38,275 bases of DNA from Lachnospiraceae bacterium (GCA_017412055.1 JAFQOW010000003.1:1-38275), one strand, 5' to 3'; counted from the stretch's first letter, positions 24,588-33,800 are shown. Notes: generated by a model from the sequence alone, not told the origin. Translations and numbers: made by a program.

Positions 24588-25355
24588 ATGAGTGACAAGT
24601 TAGTAGTTAAGAATTTAAAGAAGACATTTGGTAAGAGAGAAGTATTAAAGGATATCAATTTCACTGTAAAAGAAGGTGAATTTCTATCTATATTAGGACC
24701 ATCTGGATGCGGTAAAACAACTATACTTCGTATACTTATGGGTTTGGAAACACAGACTGCAGGTGAAATACATAAGGATGGCGAGGAGATTTCTAAGCTT
24801 GTTCCAGCTGCAAGAAAGATGGGATTTGTATTTCAAAATTACGCGTTATTTGAAAATATGACGGTTCTTGGTAATGTTGAGTATGCATTGAAAAAGAGAA
24901 AAGAATTAAAGAAGGATGCAAGGGAAATCGCTGAAAAGATGCTTGATATAGTGGGCTTAAGCGAGCATAAGAATAGAAAGCCACATAAACTATCAGGTGG
25001 ACAGCAGCAGAGAGTAGCTATAGCTCGTACTTTAGCTTTAAATCCAGACATAATACTGTTTGATGAGCCTATGTCAGCATTGGATGTGGACACTCGTATG
25101 ACTCTTAGAGCAGAGCTTAAAGAGCTTCAGAAAAAATTTGGAACTACTATGATATATATTACTCATGATCAGGAAGAAGCATTTGCAATGTCTGACAGAA
25201 TCATGGTTATGAATGAAGGCATTATTCATCAGATTGATACTCCGAAGAATATTATTGATAATCCAGCAGATGAGTATGTTGAGAGATTTGTTATTAAGAA
25301 TATTAAGATGAAGATTGATTCATTGATTCAGTTTGTAGATACAGATAAAGAATAG
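24588..25355 (+). CDS. ABC importer ATPase subunit
   Basis: This 255-residue ATP-binding subunit energises the importer. Walker A GPSGCGKT (37-44), the Q-loop FQNYALFENMTV, the signature LSGGQQQR, Walker B IILFDEPMSALD and the switch His in ITHDQEEA are all intact. It belongs to the Fe3+/polyamine/phosphonate (FbpC/PotA-like) class but lacks most of the extra C-terminal regulatory TOBE domain, ending soon after the DTPKNIIDNPADEYVERF segment. AAAGGAG precedes the start; the permease gene begins 15 nt after its stop. Confidence 0.93.
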   Translation: MSDKLVVKNLKKTFGKREVLKDINFTVKEGEFLSILGPSGCGKTTILRILMGLETQTAGEIHKDGEEISKLVPAARKMGFVFQNYALFENMTVLGNVEYALKKRKELKKDAREIAEKMLDIVGLSEHKNRKPHKLSGGQQQRVAIARTLALNPDIILFDEPMSALDVDTRMTLRAELKELQKKFGTTMIYITHDQEEAFAMSDRIMVMNEGIIHQIDTPKNIIDNPADEYVERFVIKNIKMKIDSLIQFVDTDKE

Positions 25356-25370
25356 GAGAGGAACAGTTAT

Positions 25371-26954
25371 ATGCTAAAAGATCGTAAAATTACAATATCT
25401 AGCTATGTTAAAATAGTATTAGCGATATTTTGGATTTTTGCTATAATTTTACCTTTATTCAAAATGTTATCTAATATGGCTGATGTAGATGTAGCTAAGA
25501 TAGTGACATCAGAAAGATTTGCTACCGCATTAAAGCAGTCATTGACAGTTTCAACGGTAGCTACGCTTGTTTCTGTAGGTATTGCAGGTTTATTGTCATG
25601 GTGTGTTGCAAGAACTGGCATAAGATTTAAGGGTATCTTTTCGGTTTTATTTTCAATTCCTATGCTTATACCGTCTATAAGCCATGGTATGGGACTTATT
25701 ATATTATTAGGCTCAAATGGTATACTTAATAAAACCTTTGGCTGGAATATAAACATATATGGTTTTTCAGGAATACTTTTAGGCTCAGTGATGTATTCAC
25801 TTCCAGTTGCATATTTAATGCTTCTTGATATATTGAAGTTTGAGGATAGTACACCATATGAGGCGGCAGAAGTATTGGGATTATCTAAGATAGACAAATT
25901 TTTTACTATTACACTCCCATATCTTAGAAAACCGTTGATATCAGTATTTTTTGCTACATTTACAATGATAATTACTGATTACGGTGTGCCACTTATGATT
26001 GGTGGAAAATACAATACTCTTCCTGTTATGATGTATCAGGATGTAATAGGTATGCTTGATTTCGGCAAGGGCAGTGTAATCGGTATGGTACTTTTAGTGC
26101 CAGCTTTAATAGCGTGTCTTCTTGATATTATGAATAGAGACAAGGGTAATTCGGCTTTTGTTACTAAAGCATTTAAGGTTAAGAAGAATATATTTAGAGA
26201 TGTGTTTGCATATATAGTGTGCGGATTAGTGGCGTTTTTGCTTATTCTTCCTATAGCTACATTTACAAGAGTTGCATTTGTGGAAAAGTACCCTATAAAT
26301 ATGTCATTTACATTTAAGAATATAGAGAAAGCTATAAATATGAATTTAACTGATTATTTATCCAATTCGGTAATTATAGCTTTAGTGGTTTCTATTGTAG
26401 GTGTTGTATTAGCTATACTTACAGCATATTATACTGCGAGAATGAAATCGAAGTTTTCAAGAGTATTGCATATGTTATCTATTACATCATTGGCCATACC
26501 AGGTCTTGTATTAGGTTTGTCTTATGTAATGTTCTTTAAGAAATCATTCATATATGGTACATTTGCTATGTTGATTCTTGTTAATACTATGCACTTTTTC
26601 TCATCTCCATATTTAATGATGTATAACACATTTGGAAAGTTGAATGCTAATTTGGAATATGTAGGAAAAACTCTTGGTATTAGAAGACTTTTTATATTGA
26701 AGGATGTATTACTTCCGATGTCAAAAGAAACTATTATTGAGATGTTTTCATATTTCTTTGTTAACTCTATGATGACCATTTCAGCTGTTTCATTCTTGGC
26801 TACTATGGATACTAAACCGGTAGCACTGATGATTACACAGTTTGAGGGACAGATGCAGCTTGAGTGTGCAGCTCTTGTTTCGGTTATTATTTTGATGGTT
26901 AATTTAGTAGTAAAGGGTATAGTTTTCTTCACAAAGAGACGCATGGCTAGATAG
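25371..26954 (+). CDS. ABC importer permease, fused double-domain
   Basis: This 527-residue permease has about twelve membrane helices arranged as two BPD_transp_1 halves in one chain, as in FbpB and the AEP/iron type importers. Each half carries an EAA-like loop for ATPase contact: PYEAAEVLGLSKIDKFFTITLP (about 160-182) and NLEYVGKTLGIRRLFILKDVLLP (about 427-449). The fusion means one gene is enough to form the transmembrane pore. It follows the ATPase and precedes the cytidylyltransferase by 18 nt, so substrate import and activation are co-expressed. Confidence 0.92.
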   Translation: MLKDRKITISSYVKIVLAIFWIFAIILPLFKMLSNMADVDVAKIVTSERFATALKQSLTVSTVATLVSVGIAGLLSWCVARTGIRFKGIFSVLFSIPMLIPSISHGMGLIILLGSNGILNKTFGWNINIYGFSGILLGSVMYSLPVAYLMLLDILKFEDSTPYEAAEVLGLSKIDKFFTITLPYLRKPLISVFFATFTMIITDYGVPLMIGGKYNTLPVMMYQDVIGMLDFGKGSVIGMVLLVPALIACLLDIMNRDKGNSAFVTKAFKVKKNIFRDVFAYIVCGLVAFLLILPIATFTRVAFVEKYPINMSFTFKNIEKAINMNLTDYLSNSVIIALVVSIVGVVLAILTAYYTARMKSKFSRVLHMLSITSLAIPGLVLGLSYVMFFKKSFIYGTFAMLILVNTMHFFSSPYLMMYNTFGKLNANLEYVGKTLGIRRLFILKDVLLPMSKETIIEMFSYFFVNSMMTISAVSFLATMDTKPVALMITQFEGQMQLECAALVSVIILMVNLVVKGIVFFTKRRMAR

Positions 26955-26972
26955 CAGCAGAAAGGATAAAAT

Positions 26973-27869
26973 ATGAACGATAAGATAAGTAGAATTCAGT
27001 TCGATATATTGACAATATTCGAAAAAGAGAAAAAGAGTGTTTCGCAGAGAGAAATTGCTAAGTTAATCAATAAATCTGTTGGAACTGTAAATAAGGCAGT
27101 AGCATCACTTACTGAGCTTGGATATATTTCTAAGGATGGTATTACAAGTGATGGCCTTGACGCATTAGAGCCATATAGAGTAAGAAAGGCTGTATTTATC
27201 GCTGCAGGTTTTGGTACTAGACTTGTACCAGTTACTTTAAATACACCAAAGCCATTAGTAAGAGTAAATGGTAAGAGAATAATCGATACTCTTCTTGATG
27301 CAGTATTAGAAGCTGGTATTCAGGAGATATATATCGTAAGAGGTTATCTTGCAGAGCAGTTTGACCAGCTTTTATATAAATATCCCATGATAAAGTTTAT
27401 CGAAAATCCAGCTTACAATGAGGCTAACAATATATCATCTGCTATGTGTGCAAGATATTTATTAGGAAACGCTTACGTATTTGAGGCTGATTTATATTTG
27501 TCAAATCCTGATATTATAAAGAAGTATCAGTATACAACAAACTTCTTAGGTATTTATATGGATAGAACTGATGACTGGTGCTTTGAGGTTAAGGATGGGA
27601 TTATTCAGCAGCAAAAAGTAGGCGGTCTAAACTGTTATCAGGAAGTAGGAATTTCTTACTGGAATGAGCAGGATGGTATTAAACTTGCTGAACATATAAA
27701 GGCTACTTATGAGATGCCTGGTGGTAAGGAAAGATACTGGGATCAAGTTCCGTTGGTAGTATTCCTTAAGGAATATAACGTAGAGATTCGTCCATGTAAC
27801 GCAGAGGATATTGTAGAAATAGATACTTATAAAGAGTTAAAGGCAATAGATAAAACCTATGATGTATAA
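26973..27869 (+). CDS. Winged-helix + LicC/PntC-like cytidylyltransferase fusion
   Basis: This 298-residue two-domain protein has a MarR-type winged helix-turn-helix at residues 1-65 (SVSQREIAKLINKSVGTVNKAVASLTELGYI). A nucleotidyltransferase follows from residue 72: RKAVFIAAGFGTRLVPVTLNTPKPLV, then YVFEADLYLSNP with the metal-binding D173, and PCNAEDIVEIDTYKEL at the end. The catalytic part resembles LicC (CTP:phosphocholine) and PntC (CTP:aminoethylphosphonate) enzymes. The product would be a CDP- or CMP-linked donor for LicD, encoded 12 kb upstream. No choline kinase or AEP transaminase is adjacent, which leaves the substrate open. The fused DNA-binding domain suggests regulation of its own operon, possibly through the TGTTCA/TGAACA sites. 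Confidence 0.8.
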   Translation: MNDKISRIQFDILTIFEKEKKSVSQREIAKLINKSVGTVNKAVASLTELGYISKDGITSDGLDALEPYRVRKAVFIAAGFGTRLVPVTLNTPKPLVRVNGKRIIDTLLDAVLEAGIQEIYIVRGYLAEQFDQLLYKYPMIKFIENPAYNEANNISSAMCARYLLGNAYVFEADLYLSNPDIIKKYQYTTNFLGIYMDRTDDWCFEVKDGIIQQQKVGGLNCYQEVGISYWNEQDGIKLAEHIKATYEMPGGKERYWDQVPLVVFLKEYNVEIRPCNAEDIVEIDTYKELKAIDKTYDV

Positions 27870-27888
27870 GGAAATATCCATTTTCTAC

Positions 27889-27917
27889 TTGCATTATCCC
27901 CATCTTTGTACTATTAT
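27889..27917 (+). promoter_or_regulatory. Sigma-A promoter of the LCP/GT2 operon
   Basis: The -35 TTGCAT (27889-27894), a 17-nt spacer and the -10 TATTAT (27912-27917) lie 62 nt before the LCP start. No terminator hairpin with a T-run was seen between the previous gene and this promoter. Confidence 0.65.
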
Positions 27918-27978
27918 GTAAAAAGGTTTGTTATAAAAAAACATATTTTACGATTATCACAAGGGAGTTATTTAAATC

Positions 27979-29529
27979 ATGAGCAAAGGAAAAAGTAGTA
28001 ACAAGTTGATTGGTTTTTTTAAATCACGTTTATTCGCATATATTTTATCAGCTATACATGTAGTGCTTACACTTGTGTTGCTTGGTATTGTTTTATACAT
28101 AAATATGTTACCGCTAAAGTTTTTTATTCCGGTTTCGTTTGTGCTTTTGGTACTTTGTGCGGTATCATTCCTTTTTGCATATGCTAAAAAGATTCATATA
28201 GTAGGAAAAGTGATGTCATTTCTTTTGATTATAGTGACATCGGTGGGTATATATTTTGCTTATACAGGTAGTAGTACCTTTGAGAAGGTAGCTGGTGCAA
28301 ATACAAAGACAGATATAGTTAATGTATATGTTATGAAGGCAGATAAGGCAGAGGATTTAACATCTGCTGCTGATTATACCTTTGGTATTATCTCAGTCCT
28401 TGATAGAGAGAATACTGATAAGACTATCGCATCTATAAAGGGTAAGCTTGGAAGTCCTATTAAGACTAAGGAGTACGAAGGTTATGTGCAGCTTGCACAG
28501 GCTCTTTATGACAGCGAGGTAGATGCTATTATTTTAAATAGCGCTTATATTGCTAATCTTGAGGAAACTGAAGAATTTGCTTCGTTCTCTTCGCTTACTA
28601 GAGTGCTTATGCAGACTACCCATGAGGTTCAGATTGAGGTCGATACTGATAAGGATGTAGACAAGCAAGTGTTTGCTATGTACTTAAGTGGTATAGATGT
28701 AGAGGGTAAGGTATCTACTACAAGTAGAAGTGATGTAAATATTATTGCGATTGTTAATCCTGAAACACGTCAGATTTTACTTGTTAATACTCCTAGAGAT
28801 TATTGGGTTCCATTATCTATTTCACATGGTACAGAAGATAAGTTAACACATGCTGGTATATATGGAATCGATGTATCTATGGATACATTGGAGATGATTT
28901 ATGATGTGGAACTTGATTATTTCTTTAGAATTAATTTTACGGGCTTTAAAGAGGTTATAGATGCTCTCGGTGGTGTAAATGTTTACTCAGAGTATTCGTT
29001 TACTTCACATCATGGTAAATATAAGTTTACTAAGGGCTACAATAAGATGAATGGTAAGCAGGCTCTTGGCTTCGTAAGAGAGCGTTATGCGTTTAGAGAT
29101 GGCGATAATCAGCGTGGTAAGAACCAGATGGCTGTTATTCAGGCCATAGCTGACAAGGCTGTTTCACCTGCGTTCTTAAGCAATTTCTCTGACTTGATGA
29201 AGAGTATAGAGGGAAGCTTTGAGACTAGTATGTCATCTGCTCAGATTTCTTCACTTGTGAGAATGCAGCTTAACGAGGGCGGAGCATGGGAAGTATTTAC
29301 TTATGCTGCTGAGGGTAGAAGTGCTATGATGCCAGTCTACTCTATGTCTACAGAGCAGTCGGTAATGATTCCAGACGAAAAGTCAATCATAAGAGCAAAG
29401 AAGCTTATCGATATGGTATATGATGGAAAGATTATTTCAGAAGAGATTATAGAACAGGTAGATAATGATAAGATAACTACGGGTCCTGGAAGTAATAGCT
29501 CTGACAGCGACGATACATCAAAAAATTAG
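27979..29529 (+). CDS. LytR-CpsA-Psr (LCP) family wall-polymer ligase, long form
   Basis: This 516-residue LCP phosphotransferase attaches undecaprenyl-linked glycopolymers to peptidoglycan. Three membrane helices (about 19-42, 48-69 and 77-96) precede an extracellular accessory region (about 115-225) and the LCP domain. The domain shows DVNIIAIVNPETRQILLVNTPRDYWVP (R273 in the conserved TPRD), GGVNVYSEYSF and GKQALGFVRERYAFRDGDNQRGKNQ with the pyrophosphate-binding Arg residues. The tail is Ser/Asp/Asn-rich. Multiple N-terminal helices are the CpsA-like layout. A second LCP gene lies three genes on, so different polymers or attachment sites may be served. Confidence 0.92.
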   Translation: MSKGKSSNKLIGFFKSRLFAYILSAIHVVLTLVLLGIVLYINMLPLKFFIPVSFVLLVLCAVSFLFAYAKKIHIVGKVMSFLLIIVTSVGIYFAYTGSSTFEKVAGANTKTDIVNVYVMKADKAEDLTSAADYTFGIISVLDRENTDKTIASIKGKLGSPIKTKEYEGYVQLAQALYDSEVDAIILNSAYIANLEETEEFASFSSLTRVLMQTTHEVQIEVDTDKDVDKQVFAMYLSGIDVEGKVSTTSRSDVNIIAIVNPETRQILLVNTPRDYWVPLSISHGTEDKLTHAGIYGIDVSMDTLEMIYDVELDYFFRINFTGFKEVIDALGGVNVYSEYSFTSHHGKYKFTKGYNKMNGKQALGFVRERYAFRDGDNQRGKNQMAVIQAIADKAVSPAFLSNFSDLMKSIEGSFETSMSSAQISSLVRMQLNEGGAWEVFTYAAEGRSAMMPVYSMSTEQSVMIPDEKSIIRAKKLIDMVYDGKIISEEIIEQVDNDKITTGPGSNSSDSDDTSKN

Positions 29530-29550
29530 GTATAAAAGGGAGGTTAATCA

Positions 29551-29883
29551 ATGAGATTAAAATATAAGGAACCATATGGTCACGATGGCGTATGTGATTT
29601 AAAGAAGTACAATAATATTGTTGTATGTACACATGAAAAAGAAGGTGTGGCTACCAGTATAAAAGGCAGTGCTGAATATCTTATGGAGTATGTCATCAAA
29701 AGATATGATTTCGATATGTGTAATCTTGTATGGGTTAACCGAGATTTGTGGAGACCTAAGGATCATTACAGACTAGTTAATTATGAATACAAAGATGGTA
29801 AATGTGAGATATTAGGTAATAAGATTATTACCCTTGAAGAATTACATGAAATGGTTAGGAAAAGTGGCGATTATATATGCTAA
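29551..29883 (+). CDS. Unrecognised 110-residue protein
   Basis: This protein is not recognised. It is soluble-looking, without signal peptide or membrane helix, slightly basic, and contains KYNNIVVCTHEKEGVATSIKGSAEYL (25-50) followed by WRPKDHYRLVNYEYKDG (67-83). The strand-turn-helix alternation suggests a small alpha/beta domain. The ribosome binding site GGGAGG is strong. Its stop overlaps the start of the GT2-GtrA gene by 7 nt, so translation is coupled, and it lies between an LCP ligase and a polyprenyl-sugar synthase. A role in the same glycan-modifying pathway is suggested by position only. Confidence 0.7.
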   Translation: MRLKYKEPYGHDGVCDLKKYNNIVVCTHEKEGVATSIKGSAEYLMEYVIKRYDFDMCNLVWVNRDLWRPKDHYRLVNYEYKDGKCEILGNKIITLEELHEMVRKSGDYIC

Positions 29884-30959
29884 AGACGACAGTTATCATA
29901 CCATCCTACAATCCAGACGTAAAACTCAGTATGCTTGTAGATGAGCTTATTATGTCTGGATTTTCTGATATCATCATCGTTGATGATGGAAGTGATTTTG
30001 GTATAAAGAGTGTAGAAAGTGCATTTGACTATGTAAAGAAGAAGGCAGAGTGTACCATACTTCATCACCCAGCTAATTTGGGTAAGGGTATGGCTCTTAA
30101 AACTGGCTTTATGTTTTGTATGCACAATAGAGATAAGGAGACACTTGTGGTTACCACTGATGATGATGGTCATTACAGTGTGTCTAGTATGAAGGAATGT
30201 GTGGAGCTTTATGAGGAGAAGTATATGGAGGAAAGTCCTGTGCTTATCGCTTCAAGAGATTTTAAGGCTGGTACATATTCTACAAAGAGACGAGTGTTTA
30301 ATAAAATTGCTGGTATAGCTATGACCTACCTTTGTGGTGTGGATGTAAGTGATGTTCAGACTGGACTTCGTCTTATTCCGTCTAAATATATGCGTATGCT
30401 TTTGGAAATCGAAGGTGAACGCTTTGATTATGAAGTAAATATGCTTGTGGAATTAAAGTATAATAATATAAAGACTGTAGAGAATATTATTCCTATGGAG
30501 AGGGAAACTATTCAAAAATATGCTGATTATAATCCTATATGGGACATATGCAGGCTTATAGCGGTTATGCTAAAGTATGCTGTAAGCTCTCTTGCAGCTA
30601 CAGCTCTTGATGTAGCAGTGTTTTATCTTATCATCCTTATGATGGATGACACTGTCCTTAGTATTGATAAATCGGCAGGTATGCTGCTTGCAACATTTAT
30701 AGCCAGAGTTATTTCGTCTACATTTAACTGTATAGTTAATAAAAGAACTGTGTTTAAGTCCGATGAACCTATGAAGCGTGTAATTGTAAAGTTTTACATT
30801 TTTAGCTTACTTAGGGCGGCGTTCTCGTATTTGATGGTTTTGGGAGCATCATATGTTCTTGGTTCTTATGCAGATACAGCCACAGTTATTGTTAAGCTGA
30901 TTGTTGACTTGATTTTATTTTTTGCAGGATATGGAATACAGAAGAAATTTATCTTCTAA
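29877..30959 (+). CDS. GT2 polyprenyl-phosphate glycosyltransferase fused to a GtrA-like membrane domain
   Basis: In this 360-residue fusion, residues 1-225 are a dolichyl-phosphate-mannose-synthase-like GT2 domain: TVIIPSYNPDVKLSMLVDEL, IIVDDGS, HHPANLGKGMALKTGF, VTTDDDGHYS (metal-binding acidic motif) and DVQTGLRLIP. Residues about 235-360 hold four hydrophobic helices with ISSTFNCIVNKRTVFKSDE, the GtrA signature. Together they would make an undecaprenyl-phosphate sugar and flip or present it for side-branch glycosylation outside the cell. No separate GtrC-type transferase is visible in the window. The start overlaps the preceding small gene by 7 nt. Confidence 0.88.
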   Translation: MLKTTVIIPSYNPDVKLSMLVDELIMSGFSDIIIVDDGSDFGIKSVESAFDYVKKKAECTILHHPANLGKGMALKTGFMFCMHNRDKETLVVTTDDDGHYSVSSMKECVELYEEKYMEESPVLIASRDFKAGTYSTKRRVFNKIAGIAMTYLCGVDVSDVQTGLRLIPSKYMRMLLEIEGERFDYEVNMLVELKYNNIKTVENIIPMERETIQKYADYNPIWDICRLIAVMLKYAVSSLAATALDVAVFYLIILMMDDTVLSIDKSAGMLLATFIARVISSTFNCIVNKRTVFKSDEPMKRVIVKFYIFSLLRAAFSYLMVLGASYVLGSYADTATVIVKLIVDLILFFAGYGIQKKFIF

Positions 30960-30998
30960 TAGCCAATTTAATACCATAAAGAATAGGGAGTTGCTTGT

Positions 30999-32372
30999 AT
31001 GGGTAGATATGATGATGAATTAGATTTGGATTTGTCTTTATACGACAGTGTCAAAGAAAGGCGTCCTAGTTCCAATAGTGAACGAAGTAAAGACAGAGAG
31101 CGTAGTCGAGACAGAAAACATAATCGAGATAGAGACAGAAATCGAGACCGAAACAGAGGTAGAGATCATAAAAAAAGAAAACGTAAGAGAAAGAAGAGAT
31201 GGCCAAGAGTTTTATTTACTTTTGTGGTATTTTTATTTGCTGTGGCCGTATGCCTATGGGCAGTTATCAAGTATGTACCAGGCTCTAAGAAATATTTGCT
31301 CACACATTGTGGAGGGCCTCTTCTTAGACTTGTGTTAGACGAGGATACCTATAAGAATATTTATGATGATACCTTTGGGGATAGTGTGGTAAATGATGGT
31401 ATAGATAAGAGCAAATTCAAAGGCTTTTACACAGTAGCCCTATTTGGTATCGATGCCAGAGATGATAAGATGGATGCCGGTGTTAACTCAGATTCTATCA
31501 TTATCGTAAGTATCAATCAGGATACAGGCAAGGTGGTTATGAGCTCTATCTACAGAGATACATGGCTGAATATTCCTAATGATGATGGAAGCAGTAGCAA
31601 ACGCTTTAGAAAGATTAATTCGGCTTTTTGTAGCGGTGGTGTGAAGGCGGCTATCAATACTTTAAATACTAATCTTGACTTGAATATTTCTGACTATGTG
31701 ACTATTAATTTTGAAGGTCTGGCAACTATTATTGATAAGCTGGGCGGAATCGATATTAATATAACTGAGGATGAGAAATATTATATAAATTATTATATGG
31801 ATGAAAATATGGCTGTTACAGGCATTAAATCTTCTAAGGTTACTAAGTCTGGCAATGTGCATTTGGACGGTCTGCAGGCTACAGCATTTTGTCGTATAAG
31901 ATATTGTTCATTTACTGATAGTAGTGGTAAGAAATATACAGATGATTTAGGTAGAACTGCCAGACAGCGTTATGTGCTTTCGCTCCTTGTGGATAAGGCA
32001 AAAAGCGCAGGAGTTAAGAAGCTTTTGAGTATCGCTGAGGAGATATTTAGCGGTGATACAGATTTTATAAAGACTAGTATAGAGTACGATTTGATGATGG
32101 ATATGATTCCTACATTTATCGATTTTGAGCTTGGTGAGACAAGAGGATTTCCATTTACCTATGATTTCCCAGATAAGAGTCTGACTAACGGTGAATCGGC
32201 TATAGCCGTAGGAGGTCTTTCTTATAATGTGTCTAAGCTTCATATGTTCTTATATGGTGATAGTGCATATGTGCCATCAAACCATGTGCAAGGCCTTGAT
32301 ACAAAGCTTAAAGATATGATAGGAGCAAATGATATATTATTGCCAGAGGATAAGGAACAAAACCTTCAATAG
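30999..32372 (+). CDS. LCP family wall-polymer ligase with Arg-Asp repeat tail
   Basis: This 457-residue LCP protein has a single membrane helix (about 71-90). Its cytoplasmic N-terminus is unusual: residues 29-57 are an RDR/NRD repeat tract with alternating Arg and Asp, followed by KKRKRKRKKR (58-67). The extracellular LCP domain begins near 145, with FGIDARDDK (D152, R154), SSIYRDTWLNIP (R186), GGIDINITEDE, LDGLQATAFCRIRY and LGRTARQRYVLS, so catalytic and pyrophosphate-binding residues are present. It ends the operon begun by the first LCP gene. The repeat tract could be a contact for RNA, acidic lipids or cytoskeletal partners; that is speculation. Confidence 0.9.
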   Translation: MGRYDDELDLDLSLYDSVKERRPSSNSERSKDRERSRDRKHNRDRDRNRDRNRGRDHKKRKRKRKKRWPRVLFTFVVFLFAVAVCLWAVIKYVPGSKKYLLTHCGGPLLRLVLDEDTYKNIYDDTFGDSVVNDGIDKSKFKGFYTVALFGIDARDDKMDAGVNSDSIIIVSINQDTGKVVMSSIYRDTWLNIPNDDGSSSKRFRKINSAFCSGGVKAAINTLNTNLDLNISDYVTINFEGLATIIDKLGGIDINITEDEKYYINYYMDENMAVTGIKSSKVTKSGNVHLDGLQATAFCRIRYCSFTDSSGKKYTDDLGRTARQRYVLSLLVDKAKSAGVKKLLSIAEEIFSGDTDFIKTSIEYDLMMDMIPTFIDFELGETRGFPFTYDFPDKSLTNGESAIAVGGLSYNVSKLHMFLYGDSAYVPSNHVQGLDTKLKDMIGANDILLPEDKEQNLQ

Positions 32373-32501
32373 TTTTTCATTGTAGGTACACATTTTCGAC
32401 ACATTTAACCTTTATAATCTAGCGTAGGGTTGAGGGAGTACGAAGTACGTAGCAATCCGTAAAATTATCAAAATTTTAAATAATAGAAAAGGGAGATTGA
32501 C
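32373..32501 (+). other. Leader of the HtrA-like gene
   Basis: This 129-nt gap holds TATAAT (32413-32418) without a convincing -35 at 17 nt, a small hairpin GTAC-GAA-GTAC (32438-32448), and a loose AT-rich inverted repeat TAAAATT/AATTTTA shortly before the GGGAG ribosome binding site. The 10-mer TTTTCGACAC at 32393-32402 recurs just before the amidase gene (33807-33816). Confidence 0.35.
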
Positions 32502-33800
32502 ATGGACCAGTTCAATAATGTTGAGCATCAGTGGCAGCCTACAGAGCCAGTTATGATGCCTGAAGAAAATATACGTAAGAAGAAGGAAAAGAAGCCTGCT
32601 ACTATGGGCAAGATTGTGGCTACATGTATTGCATTTATGATGATTACAGTGCTTCTTAATTCAGTTATACTTGTTAAATTTTATGATTCAGTGAAGGATG
32701 ATTTTTTAACGTTTGATGAGTATTCAGCACTTAATATTAAGTCTACCTCTGATACTATCAATAACATAGTTTCATCAAATAAGGATAATTTAAGCGTGTC
32801 TCAGATTGCTGAGGCTGTGATGCCTTCTGTTGTAGCTATTACTAGTACTTCTGTCATAGAGCAGAATATGAATCCGTTCTTTGGATTTGGCTCTTATCAG
32901 GTAGAAGGTGCCGGTTCTGGAATTATAGTGGGGAAGAATGATACGGAATTACTTATTGTTACAAATAATCACGTGGTAGAAGGTACTACATCTTTAGCAG
33001 TATCGTTTACCAATGATATAACTATTAAAAAGGCTTATGTGAAGGGTACAAGCAGCGATAATGATATTGCGGTGGTAGCGATTCCGTTGACTGAAATTGA
33101 TAATGATACTCTCGCTTATATTAAGATAGCAACACTTGGTGATTCTGATGATATGAAGGTTGGCGATGGTGTGATAGCTATTGGTAATGCTTTAGGTTAT
33201 GGTCAGTCTCTAACAGTTGGTTATGTAAGTGCTAAGGATAGAGAGATAACTACTGAGGATGCTAAGCTCAATGTCATCCAGACCGATGCCGCTATCAACG
33301 GTGGTAATTCTGGTGGTGCGCTTCTTAATATGAATGGTGAGGTTATCGGTATCAATGTGGCGAAGTCTTCTTCATCTGGTTCTTCAGCTACTGTAGAGGG
33401 TATGGGTTATGCAATTCCTATTTCAGAGGCTAAGGCGATTATAGAGAAGCTTTCAAACAAAGAGACTAGATATCCTGTTGCTGAGTCGGAGAGAGGATAC
33501 TTAGGTGTTAAGATTATTACCTCTGATGAGTCTTCTTATCAGTATTATAATATTCCGCAGGGTGCTTATATCCGTGAGTTTACAGAAAATAGTCCTGCAG
33601 ATAAGGCTGGCTTAGTGGTTGGTGATGTAATCATAGCAGTAGAGGGTGAAGAGGTGAAAACCTCTGAGGAACTTGTAGAGCTTGTATCTACTTACAAGAT
33701 TGGGGAGACAATTACTATTACGGTTATGAGTCGCGATGGCAATAAATATAAAGAAAAAGATGTCGAGGTTACTTTGGGAGCAAAGAGTGAAGAGTCTTAG
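32502..33800 (+). CDS. HtrA/DegP-like membrane-anchored serine protease
   Basis: This 432-residue S1C protease has an N-terminal cytoplasmic stretch and one membrane helix (about 35-58), a trypsin-like domain and one C-terminal PDZ domain (about 330-425, including GYLGVKIITSDE and GAYIREFTENSPADKAGLVVGDVIIAVEG). The triad is intact: H157 in VTNNHVVEG, D188 in SSDNDIAVV and S270 in NGGNSGGALL. Such proteins degrade misfolded exported proteins and, in clostridia, affect surface quality. It follows the LCP genes and precedes a wall amidase by 26 nt, so it may be co-transcribed with the amidase in an envelope-maintenance unit. Confidence 0.93.
   Translation: MDQFNNVEHQWQPTEPVMMPEENIRKKKEKKPATMGKIVATCIAFMMITVLLNSVILVKFYDSVKDDFLTFDEYSALNIKSTSDTINNIVSSNKDNLSVSQIAEAVMPSVVAITSTSVIEQNMNPFFGFGSYQVEGAGSGIIVGKNDTELLIVTNNHVVEGTTSLAVSFTNDITIKKAYVKGTSSDNDIAVVAIPLTEIDNDTLAYIKIATLGDSDDMKVGDGVIAIGNALGYGQSLTVGYVSAKDREITTEDAKLNVIQTDAAINGGNSGGALLNMNGEVIGINVAKSSSSGSSATVEGMGYAIPISEAKAIIEKLSNKETRYPVAESERGYLGVKIITSDESSYQYYNIPQGAYIREFTENSPADKAGLVVGDVIIAVEGEEVKTSEELVELVSTYKIGETITITVMSRDGNKYKEKDVEVTLGAKSEES

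Noticed and set aside
25403-25897. 164-residue minus-strand open frame inside the permease gene
   Set aside because: Antisense shadow; the plus-strand frame is a clear two-domain permease with EAA motifs.
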